Part shown: positions 1-5,622 of the stretch, piece after piece
How the letters are laid out: every line of letters starts with the position of its first letter
How positions within the stretch are numbered: position 1 is the stretch's first letter
From: an uncultured Lachnospiraceae bacterium
GTDB lineage: Bacteria > Bacillota > Clostridia > Lachnospirales > Lachnospiraceae
DNA length: 6,480 nt
Direction: 5' to 3'
Assembly (NCBI GenBank): GCA_946631935.1
Contig: CAMPAP010000120.1
Coordinates: 1 to 6,480 of the forward strand
Position numbers and translations under genes: made by a program
The notes under the pieces: model-generated
Told to the model about the DNA's origin: nothing
What the model saw: the letters and a program-made list of their open reading frames with translations, nothing else
The model's database searches: none

Positions 1-40
1 AATGAGATATCCCCGGCATTGCCGGGGGTATCTCATTTTT
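1..40 (+). terminator. Rho-independent terminator of an upstream gene
   Basis: A nearly perfect inverted repeat starts at the first base of the window. AATGAGATA (1-9) pairs with TATCTCATT (29-37), position 10 forms a wobble with 28, and CCCCGGC (11-17) pairs with GCCGGGG (21-27) around a 3-base loop. A T run at 36-40 follows. This is the form of an intrinsic terminator for a plus-strand gene ending left of the window. The stem begins with A residues, so it could also act for minus-strand transcripts, and it may extend beyond base 1. Confidence 0.8.
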
Positions 41-45
41 ACGTC

Positions 46-60
46 ACGCAGAAGCGTGCC
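46..60 (+). repeat. 15-bp direct repeat, left copy
   Basis: ACGCAGAAGCGTGCC matches the copy at 156-170 with one change, A to G in the loop of the small hairpin that each copy forms. The two copies frame the hairpin cluster, 110 bp apart. Confidence 0.6.
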
Positions 61-155
61 GTAGAATCAGGGTTCATATCTCGGAGCGCAAGGGTGCGCT
101 CCTCGGTCGGCGCAATTCTGACGTCCACAAGACGTCATGCGCCCCTTCTTCTGCA

Positions 156-170
156 ACGCAGGAGCGTGCC
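156..170 (+). repeat. 15-bp direct repeat, right copy
   Basis: ACGCAGGAGCGTGCC is the partner of 46-60. The only difference lies in the loop, so the ACGC/GCGT stem is kept. A conserved structure or a recent duplication are both possible. Confidence 0.6.
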
Positions 171-218
171 TCATATATATTTCTTGCGAATATACCGATA
201 ATAAACTAAACTGTATAC

Positions 219-1544
219 ATGACACTTGATTACAACATTTTACTTGAAGTTGCGGTTATTCCGCTGGATATAATTGTATATGCATATCTGGCGCTTCGTT
301 ATACCAATATGACTCCGGTAAACGTAGCCTTCAGAAGATTCGCATTCCTTGTTATGCTGGCAGATATCGTGGATGTGGCAACTGCTTTTGTTACAAGTGC
401 CCATGATCTTGTTTCAAACCCTGCCCATTATCTGTGCAACATTCTTGATTCTTCACTTACATCACTTGCGGCATTTGCTTTTGTACACTATATATATGCA
501 TATGCCAATTCCGAAAAAGATAATCTTGCCCTGAGAAAGCTTGTGACGGGAATCCTGCTTTCCGTAAATTTGCTGCTCCTTTTTACGAATCCTGTTACAA
601 ATTGGGTTTTCAGATATGATGATGCGGGCAATTACATTCATGAATTTCTTTTTGTTCCCGTTGCATACGGTTTTCCCATTCTCTTTTTTGCCATAGGCAG
701 TTTCTATATGTTTTTCCATATCAGAAAATTTAGGAGATCCCAGATAGTTACCATGATAATCGGGATAATCGTCGCTGCTGTTTTATTCCTTACACAAATG
801 CTTTTTTACGACAATGTGCTCATCACGCTTTTTGTGGCGTCCATCGGCGTTCTTGTCATCTTTCTTACTCTTGAGACTCCTGACTATGTCAATTATCTTG
901 AAGCCAAGGCCGAACTGACCGAAACCAAGGAAAGAGAGGCCGGTCTTCGGGCAAAGGAAAAGCTTTCAAGGGAGGTTCTTCTTGCTTTTTCAAAAGCAGT
1001 TGATGCCAAAGATCACTATACCAACGGACATTCGGAAAGAGTTGCAAGGTATGCCAAGGAGATCTCAAGACGCATGGGAAAGACCCCCGAGGAACAGGAA
1101 GAGATCTATGAACTTGGGCTTCTTCATGATGTTGGAAAGATCGGTATCGCTGAAGAAATAATAAATAAAAAAGGTAAGCTTACTGACGAAGAGTTTGACG
1201 TGATCAAGGGGCATACACTTATCGGATGGGATATCTTAAAGATCATCACCGAGATCCCCTGGCTGTCCACCGGTGCAAGATGGCATCATGAGAGGGTGGA
1301 CGGCAAAGGCTATCCTGACGGGCTTTCCGGTGAGCAGATCCCGGAAGAGGCGCGTATCATCTGCCTTGCAGACAGCTATGACGCAATGACTTCCAAAAGG
1401 TCTTATTCAAATCCGCGCACTCAGGAAGAAGTAAGAAAAGAGATCGAAAGATGCAAGGGAACACAGTTTGATCCGGTGATAGCCCAGTATCTGATCGATA
1501 TGATAGATGAAGATAAGGATTTTAAGCTTCGTGAACAGGATTAA
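219..1544 (+). CDS. Seven-TM membrane protein with C-terminal HD-GYP phosphodiesterase domain
   Basis: This 441-residue protein has two parts. Residues 1 to about 220 contain seven hydrophobic stretches (near 6-27, 41-60, 79-97, 109-124, 142-166, 176-196 and 199-218), so it is an integral membrane sensor-like module that I cannot name. A charged, probably coiled linker (224-250, rich in E and K) leads into an HD-GYP domain (about 251-435). The metal and signature residues are present: H271 in NGHSERVA, H303-D304 in LLHDVGKIG, H332 in KGH, H356-H357, the GYP motif at 364-366 in DGKGYPDG, and D385. Family members hydrolyse cyclic dinucleotides, usually c-di-GMP, and the complete motif set suggests an active enzyme at the inner face of the membrane. 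The ATG at 219 is the only start available, because an in-frame TAA lies at 207-209, yet no good ribosome site precedes it. Its end overlaps the next gene by 38 nt, so it is the likely first gene of the operon. The signal sensed is unknown. Confidence 0.92.
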   Translation: MTLDYNILLEVAVIPLDIIVYAYLALRYTNMTPVNVAFRRFAFLVMLADIVDVATAFVTSAHDLVSNPAHYLCNILDSSLTSLAAFAFVHYIYAYANSEKDNLALRKLVTGILLSVNLLLLFTNPVTNWVFRYDDAGNYIHEFLFVPVAYGFPILFFAIGSFYMFFHIRKFRRSQIVTMIIGIIVAAVLFLTQMLFYDNVLITLFVASIGVLVIFLTLETPDYVNYLEAKAELTETKEREAGLRAKEKLSREVLLAFSKAVDAKDHYTNGHSERVARYAKEISRRMGKTPEEQEEIYELGLLHDVGKIGIAEEIINKKGKLTDEEFDVIKGHTLIGWDILKIITEIPWLSTGARWHHERVDGKGYPDGLSGEQIPEEARIICLADSYDAMTSKRSYSNPRTQEEVRKEIERCKGTQFDPVIAQYLIDMIDEDKDFKLREQD

Positions 1545-2190
1545 AAATAGAAAGATCCTTCTTACCGTTTTTTTGGTTACGGTTATACTGACCGTAGGCG
1601 GATGCGGCGGAAGTGCTACAAGTTCAAAAAGCAGAAACGGCTGCAGAAAGATCGCCGAAGAATTTTTTGAAAATGTTGAAGATTCGGATCCCGTGACAAT
1701 GCTTGGTCTTAAAGATGGCAAGGCAAATACCATCTACATGCGAAGCGGCGATAATATGTATATCAATGACATCGCTTTTGGTCTTGAGTATTACCTTTTT
1801 ATCGAAGACGGTAAAAAGTGCGTTCTTACAAACGGCGGTGAAGTCTATGAAGATGATTTCAATTATCAGCTTTATATGGACACCGCAGGAAATACAGTAA
1901 ACCAGTATGTCCTGAATAACTATGACAAAGATGCTTTCGGTGAAAAAGCAAAAGTAAAATATTCCGCAAGCGTTACAAACGGAATTGCCGGTAATGAGTC
2001 CGCATCAATGATCTTTCTTACTTTTGACTGTGTTAACGAAAACGAAAGATCTCTTGTTGAGATAACCGGTATCTCCGACGGCGGAGTTGTTAAAGAAATA
2101 GATTATAAGCTGACTTCCGATGCTTATACAATGGATATGGTCTTTATTTTCACATATGATGATTTTACGATAAATATCCCAAAGCACTGA
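1507..2190 (+). CDS. Small lipoprotein of unknown function
   Basis: A 227-residue protein with a lipoprotein signal peptide: a basic N-terminus (KIR..NRIKNRK), a hydrophobic core at about 17-30, and a lipobox V-G-G-C with the lipidated cysteine at C33. The mature part (about 195 residues) begins with a Gly/Ser/Asn-rich linker, then a globular region rich in beta-like alternation and Tyr/Asp. I do not recognise a named domain. Its size and look recall LolA/LppX-type ligand-binding lipoproteins, but this is only an impression. It should be anchored on the outer face of the membrane. The ATG at 1507 overlaps the HD-GYP gene by 38 nt. A GTG at 1531 would shorten the overlap to 14 nt and still leave a good signal peptide. 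Neither start has a clear ribosome site, so the start is uncertain. It ends 1 nt before surE. Confidence 0.8.
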   Translation: MKIRILSFVNRIKNRKILLTVFLVTVILTVGGCGGSATSSKSRNGCRKIAEEFFENVEDSDPVTMLGLKDGKANTIYMRSGDNMYINDIAFGLEYYLFIEDGKKCVLTNGGEVYEDDFNYQLYMDTAGNTVNQYVLNNYDKDAFGEKAKVKYSASVTNGIAGNESASMIFLTFDCVNENERSLVEITGISDGGVVKEIDYKLTSDAYTMDMVFIFTYDDFTINIPKH

Positions 2191-2191
2191 T

Positions 2192-2905
2192 ATGAAAATA
2201 CTTATTACAAATGATGACGGAATAAGGTCGGACGGAATAATAAGACTTGCCGAAGCTGCCATCAGACTCGGCGATGTGTGGGTTGTTGCACCCGAGTCCC
2301 AGAGAAGCGCCCAGTCCCACAGGATCACCTTAAGGCACAGTTTTGATGCATGGGAAGAGGAGTTTCCCGTGGAAGGTGTAAAGGCATATGCATGCAGCGG
2401 AACTCCTGCGGATTGTGTCAGGATAGGAGTGCTGAATATAGTTCCCGGAAAACCCGATCTTGTTCTTTCGGGCATTAATTACGGATTCAATGTAGCTACT
2501 GACCTTCAGTATTCCGCAACAGCAGGAGCGGCATTTGAAGCGGCATTCCAGGGAATCCATACCATTGCTTTTTCCGAGGATGCCTGTGAAATACATGAGG
2601 TGACGGACAGATATCTTCAGGAACTTTTGGAAGAACTTGTAATAGTTTCTCCCGGACATAATAGGATATGGAATGTGAACTTCCCAGGGTGCCGCTTAAG
2701 CGAGTGCAAAGGAATTCTCAGAGACCGTAAGGTCTGTACCAACAGGGCTTTTTATTGCGACACATATGATGAAAGTTTAGGAGAGGGTGGCCGCGTCTCG
2801 TATATGGTAAACGGTAAGAGAAATTTCATTGCAGAAGAGGATACTGATCTGAAGGCTGTTTTTGAAAATTATGTATCTGTCGGTTTGGTAAATAACATCA
2901 CTTAA
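2192..2905 (+). CDS. surE: 5'/3'-nucleotidase SurE
   Basis: A 237-residue cytoplasmic protein with the SurE signature from its first residues: MKILITNDDGI with the metal-binding D8 and D9, S39 in the APESQRSA segment, the CSGTPADCV loop at 68-76, and LVLSGINYGFN with N96. It then has YSATAGAAFEAAF (107-119; the family usually shows YSGTVGAA) and NVNFP at 161-165. SurE removes phosphate from nucleoside 5'- and 3'-monophosphates and in some species from short polyphosphate. All expected catalytic residues are present, and the length is close to the usual 245-260. Its ATG lies one base after the stop of the lipoprotein gene and no strong ribosome site is seen, so it is probably translated by coupling. 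SurE is a housekeeping enzyme in many bacteria, so its presence here need not mean a special role. Confidence 0.95.
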   Translation: MKILITNDDGIRSDGIIRLAEAAIRLGDVWVVAPESQRSAQSHRITLRHSFDAWEEEFPVEGVKAYACSGTPADCVRIGVLNIVPGKPDLVLSGINYGFNVATDLQYSATAGAAFEAAFQGIHTIAFSEDACEIHEVTDRYLQELLEELVIVSPGHNRIWNVNFPGCRLSECKGILRDRKVCTNRAFYCDTYDESLGEGGRVSYMVNGKRNFIAEEDTDLKAVFENYVSVGLVNNIT

Positions 2906-2912
2906 ACTGTAT

Positions 2913-4109
2913 GTGCGGATGAACGGACAAGTTAAAGGAACACACGACGTTTTTATCAGTTATTCAACAAAGAATAAAAATGTTGCAGACGCCGTGGTTT
3001 CGGACTTTGAACAAAATGGAATAAAGTGCTGGTATGCACCGAGGGATATACTTCCCGGAGAAGAGTGGGTTACCGCAATAACGACTGCCTTGGAAAATTC
3101 CAGGGCTCTTGTTCTTATTTTTACCGATGAATCCAACAATTCAAGACAGGTTATGAATGAGATAGCCATGGCATTTAATGCCGGACTTACCATAGTTCCT
3201 TTTAAGCTGACTAATGAACAGATGAGCAGCGAACTTGAATACTATCTTACAAGGGTTCACTGGCTTGATGCGGTATCTAAGCCGCTAAAAAAGAATATTG
3301 CCATATTAAGGGAATATATTGAGGTTATACTGTCCGCTCAAGGACCTGCTCCTTCGGGAAGAGAAGCAGTGCAATCCGTAAATGGCAGAGGATCCGCCTA
3401 CAAGGGACCACGTTCAAAGAAAGTGCTGAAGGATCACCTGATAACAGTATTTGTCTTTGTGATCATACTGATAATAGGAATAATCTGGATCATTTCATCC
3501 ATCATTCGTGACGGAGGCGTTTTTGCGGAAGAAATGAGACCTCCTGTTACTGAGACAGCTGAAAAAGCAGAGACTGTAGGGCCTTTCGAAGATGAACAAT
3601 CCGAAGGAAAAGATCCGGACAGCCTGTATTACAATACCGGAAAGGACAAAGAACTGGAAGGGGATTACGCCTCGGCTCTTTCTTATTATCAGGAAGGGAT
3701 AGAGCACGGAAGTATCTGTTCGTACATGGGAATGGGAGATCTGTATTATGACGGGCATGGAGTTCCCATGGATGAAGAAAAAGCCCTGGAATACTATCTG
3801 ATGGCCGGAGGTTTTTCCGAAGGTAACGGGGATCCGCTTTTTAACAGAGATCCTGTGGGCGTGGATGACAGACAGTTTCTTAACAGGATAGGTCTTATCT
3901 ATTTTTACAATGAGGAATATGAAAAGGCCATTTACTTTTTTACATTGAATGCGGATGAAAACAAAGACATAAACAGCATAGGTAACGCGGCTCTTTCATA
4001 TGACAAACTCGGAGATACCGAAAATGCAGTGATCTGGTATGAGAAGGCTATTGAAGCCGGCCACAGAGACGCGGAAAACTATAAAAAGAGAGTAAGTGAG
4101 CTTCAGTGA
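2913..4109 (+). CDS. TIR domain membrane protein with Sel1/TPR-like repeats
   Basis: A 398-residue protein with three parts. Residues 10 to about 140 form a TIR domain: HDVFISYSTKN (first strand and loop), GIKCWYAPRDILPGEEW, ALENSRALVLIFT, and S77 with E83 in the segment SRQVMNEIAMAF, where E83 sits where catalytic TIR enzymes carry their glutamate. A basic low-complexity linker (143-172) leads to one membrane helix (about 175-198). After an acidic linker, residues 235-395 carry Sel1/TPR-type helical repeats (YYNTGKDKELEGDYASALSY, YMGMGDLYYDGHGVPMDEEK, two more to the end). Positive charge before the helix (RSKKVLKDH) and acidic residues after it predict TIR inside and repeats outside. Prokaryotic TIR domains often cleave NAD+ or make signalling nucleotides, while others only bind partners. 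GTG at 2913 or ATG at 2919 are both possible starts, and neither has a strong ribosome site. The gene follows surE by 7 nt. Confidence 0.88.
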   Translation: MRMNGQVKGTHDVFISYSTKNKNVADAVVSDFEQNGIKCWYAPRDILPGEEWVTAITTALENSRALVLIFTDESNNSRQVMNEIAMAFNAGLTIVPFKLTNEQMSSELEYYLTRVHWLDAVSKPLKKNIAILREYIEVILSAQGPAPSGREAVQSVNGRGSAYKGPRSKKVLKDHLITVFVFVIILIIGIIWIISSIIRDGGVFAEEMRPPVTETAEKAETVGPFEDEQSEGKDPDSLYYNTGKDKELEGDYASALSYYQEGIEHGSICSYMGMGDLYYDGHGVPMDEEKALEYYLMAGGFSEGNGDPLFNRDPVGVDDRQFLNRIGLIYFYNEEYEKAIYFFTLNADENKDINSIGNAALSYDKLGDTENAVIWYEKAIEAGHRDAENYKKRVSELQ

Positions 4110-4118
4110 ACTGGGGTT

Positions 4119-4124
4119 AAAGGA
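4119..4124 (+). promoter_or_regulatory. Ribosome binding site of the CARF-DUF1887 gene
   Basis: AAAGGA lies 6 nt before the ATG at 4131 and supports that start. It is the only clear ribosome site among the five operon genes, so this gene may be translated more independently than the others. Confidence 0.6.
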
Positions 4125-4130
4125 TAGGTT

Positions 4131-5294
4131 ATGGAAGTATTGTTTAAATTTCTGGGTGATGAACCCGTGGACAATGTAATAACATGCATGAACTTCAAAC
4201 TCGATAAGGTGGTTTATTTCGGATACCACGAGGTGATTGAGGAGCAGAAGAAGAGGATCGAGAATTTTCTGATAAATAAATGCAGCGTTAAGAAAGCCGT
4301 CTTTCATCCTTTGTCCCATAACGATCTTCAGTCGGTGCTTTCTTCAATGAGAAACGAGATTGAGTATGAGCTTGAACAGGGAAATCACGTTTTCTTCGAT
4401 ATTACGGGTGGAGAGAGCATGCTCCTTGTTGCGTTCGGTATGCTTGCCCGGGAATATGTACTTCCTATCCATATGTATGATATTGAGACAGGAAAACTTA
4501 TAGAACTTGATGAAGGCTCTGATGTCTGCATGAGTTCCGAAGCAGAGAGACAGCGTGTATTTTTGAATCTTGATGCTTTTATAAGACTTCATGGCGGCAA
4601 GATCAATCATGCTCTTCATAAAGATATAAAAGAATCCGTAAGCAAAGATTTCGGTCAGGATATTGAAAAAATATGGAAGGCAGCCAGGTCCTTTGGCGAC
4701 CTTTGGAATCCCCTTTCTGTTTTTATGAGCAGTTTTTTTATCCCTGATGATGATCTAAGCGTAAGACAGGATGCTTCTTATATCTTAAATGCTTTAAAAA
4801 AAACCGATACCAGACTGGATACTGCATCCGAACTCAATAAAATGCTTGACACGCTTGCAAAAAACGGCATCCTTCTGGACCTTAAGCATGAAGACGGCAA
4901 ATACAGCTTCAGATATAAAAATGAAGATGTAAAGACCTGTCTGTTTGAAGGAGGCAGTGTTCTTGAACTGTATGTATATCAGCAGCAGAGAAAAAACGGC
5001 GGCGATTGCAGGGTCGGAGTTCATTTGGACTGGGACGGCAAGATACACGATAATCCCGGGGAAGATGTATTAAACGAGATAGATGTTCTTTCGCTTAACG
5101 GATATGTTCCCACTTTTATTTCGTGCAAGAGCGGAAAAATGGGACCGCAGCAGTCCCTGCATGCTCTTTATGAGCTTGATACCGTTGCCAGAAGATTCGG
5201 CGGAAAATATGCAAAAAAGGTTCTGGTAACGGCCGATAAGCTTGGAGATATATATCTTGAACGTGCAAGGGAGATGGGGATAGAGGTCAGGTGA
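4131..5294 (+). CDS. CARF-DUF1887 protein of the Card1/Can2 nuclease family
   Basis: A 387-residue, probably cytoplasmic protein. Residues 1 to about 135 look like a CARF (Rossmann-type) domain: hydrophobic strand VVYFGY, then VFFDITGGESMLLVAFG at 87-103, where TGG is the typical ligand loop of this family. A helical middle section (about 140-270, winged-helix-like) follows. The C-terminal part (about 272-387) matches the DUF1887 PD-(D/E)xK nuclease: E279 in VLELYVY, E316 and D318 in LNEIDVL, K333 in FISCKSG, and TVARRFGGKYAKKVLV at 351-366. Card1/Can2 enzymes are switched on by cyclic tetra-adenylate from Cas10 and cut single-stranded DNA and/or RNA. The length fits (about 370-390). The usual E-x-K is S331-C-K333 here. 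I recall this form from other Firmicute DUF1887 proteins, but activity is not assured. No cas gene or CRISPR array is visible, so the activating signal is open. It ends the operon. Confidence 0.85.
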   Translation: MEVLFKFLGDEPVDNVITCMNFKLDKVVYFGYHEVIEEQKKRIENFLINKCSVKKAVFHPLSHNDLQSVLSSMRNEIEYELEQGNHVFFDITGGESMLLVAFGMLAREYVLPIHMYDIETGKLIELDEGSDVCMSSEAERQRVFLNLDAFIRLHGGKINHALHKDIKESVSKDFGQDIEKIWKAARSFGDLWNPLSVFMSSFFIPDDDLSVRQDASYILNALKKTDTRLDTASELNKMLDTLAKNGILLDLKHEDGKYSFRYKNEDVKTCLFEGGSVLELYVYQQQRKNGGDCRVGVHLDWDGKIHDNPGEDVLNEIDVLSLNGYVPTFISCKSGKMGPQQSLHALYELDTVARRFGGKYAKKVLVTADKLGDIYLERAREMGIEVR

Positions 5295-5313
5295 TCATAG
5301 CCTGACCTTTTTT
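5284..5313 (+). terminator. Operon terminator overlapping the last stop codon
   Basis: AGGTCAGG (5284-5291) pairs perfectly with CCTGACCT (5301-5308) around a 9-base loop and is followed by six T (5308-5313). The TGA stop of the CARF gene (5292-5294) lies in the loop, so the left stem arm is the last codons of the gene. It marks the end of the five-gene unit. Confidence 0.88.
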
Positions 5314-5402
5314 AATCATATCCGAATCGCGCTTTTTAAGCGTGAAATGCATTTACAGCCCGTCTCCATTGACATAAGAAAAATTAAAATGATGAAGATA
5401 CC

Positions 5403-5435
5403 TTCCTCGCGAAGGAACTCTAATAATCGGGGTGA
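5403..5435 (-). repeat. Partial tRNA-terminator repeat, copy C
   Basis: This stretch matches 5480-5512 of copy A at 29 of 33 positions, including TTCCTCGCGAAGG and the terminal ATCGGGGTGA. Only one half of the unit is present and the other half has diverged or been lost. It lies 77 bp from copy A, joined through a 3-base spacer, so C and A read as a tandem. Confidence 0.7.
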
Positions 5436-5438
5436 TGG

Positions 5439-5512
5439 TCACCCCGATAATAATAGCCCCTAATCACTCGGAAGAATGCTTCCTCGCGAAGGGGCTCTAA
5501 ATATCGGGGTGA
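5439..5512 (-). repeat. tRNA-terminator palindromic unit, copy A
   Basis: A 74-bp unit bounded by TCACCCCGAT (5439-5448) and its inverse ATCGGGGTGA (5503-5512). Inside, AGCCCC (5455-5460) pairs with GGGGCT (5491-5496), then TCAC/GCGA, a tandem mismatch, and GGAAG/CTTCC around AATG. One pair is A-C on this strand but becomes a U.G wobble in a minus-strand RNA, which points to minus-strand transcription. The U tail is only ATTATTAT, so it would be a weak terminator. It is probably the original terminator of tRNA-Pro, now displaced 0.86 kb by the inserted cassette. Confidence 0.7.
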
Positions 5513-5525
5513 CAGGATTCGAACC
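5504..5525 (-). repeat. Duplicated 3' end of tRNA-Pro, probable att site
   Basis: These 22 bp are identical to 6365-6386, the last 22 nt of tRNA-Pro (T-arm 3' part, acceptor 3' strand and discriminator base), in the same orientation. Identity stops sharply at 5526. No other tRNA part follows, so this is a fragment and not a second tRNA. It is the pattern left when an element integrates into the 3' end of a tRNA and keeps the gene whole at one end. Confidence 0.85.
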
Positions 5526-5581
5526 AATGTTGGTTTTCAGAAACCCAGTAAAATCAATGCTTTGGAAGAGACTCTACGAAA

Positions 5582-5601
5582 AAAGACACGCCAAAGACAC
5601 G
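5582..5601 (+). repeat. Two AAAGACACG direct repeats, possible integrase arm sites
   Basis: AAAGACACG occurs at 5582-5590 and 5593-5601, an 11-bp period and so on the same face of the helix. Short direct repeats just inside an attachment site are typical of arm-type sites of tyrosine recombinases. No integrase gene is present in the window, so the role is inferred. Confidence 0.4.
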
Positions 5602-5622
5602 ATCTTTATGTATAAAAAGCTA

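Larger units (their letters stand above)
41..218. other. Gene-free leader region with several GC-rich hairpins
   Basis: I see no convincing gene here. The stretch is built of short hairpins. CACGC pairs with GCGTG (45-58). GGAGCGCA (83-90) pairs perfectly with TGCGCTCC (95-102). A two-part stem follows, GGCGCA (109-114) with TGCGCC (138-143) enclosing GACGTC (120-125) with GACGTC (131-136). Last comes ACGC with GCGT (156-167). GCAGAAG at 49-55 can also pair with CTTCTGC near 147-153, which would close the whole set as a multibranch fold. It lies directly before the HD-GYP gene and could be its structured 5' leader, an independent small RNA, or a palindromic intergenic repeat. The last 40 bases (179-218) are AT rich and would have to hold any close promoter, but I find no clear -35/-10 pair. 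The strand of action is unknown. Confidence 0.45.
5314..5622. other. Gene-free stretch with tRNA-derived repeats
   Basis: No gene is supported here. From 5314 to 5402 I see only a weak hairpin (CGCTT/AAGCG, near 5331-5343) and AT-rich sequence. From 5403 to 5525 come the repeat units and the tRNA-Pro fragment listed separately. From 5526 to 5622 come an inverted repeat AACCAA/TTGGTT (5522-5535), a small hairpin GGTTT/AAACC (5532-5545) and two AAAGACACG repeats. The long open frame on the plus strand that starts here runs antisense through the toxin gene and is not coding. Confidence 0.6.

Noticed and set aside
41..180. c-di-GMP riboswitch before the HD-GYP gene
   Set aside because: Tempting from context, but the conserved core sequences of the known classes are not seen. 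Only generic hairpins are.
19..201. 60-codon open frame on the plus strand
   Set aside because: It lies wholly over the terminator and the hairpin cluster, has no ribosome site, and its product is a low-quality Arg/Ser-rich sequence without any recognisable pattern.
219..1544. HD-GYP gene as a (p)ppGpp or dNTP hydrolase
   Set aside because: The complete GYP motif and the extra histidines (332, 356, 357) place it in the HD-GYP class and not with simple HD hydrolases.
5369..5397. Plus-strand promoter starting with TTGACA at 5369-5374
   Set aside because: No acceptable -10 box at 16-18 bp (TAAAAT is only 10 bp away) and no plus-strand gene follows.
5504..5590. Second tRNA-Pro gene
   Set aside because: Only the 3' 22 nt match. 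No anticodon arm, D-arm or acceptor 5' strand follows, so it is a fragment.
5567..5620. Integrase C-terminal remnant on the minus strand
   Set aside because: The minus strand gives a short open peptide ending near the tRNA fragment, but it has no tyrosine recombinase motif and is too short to support.
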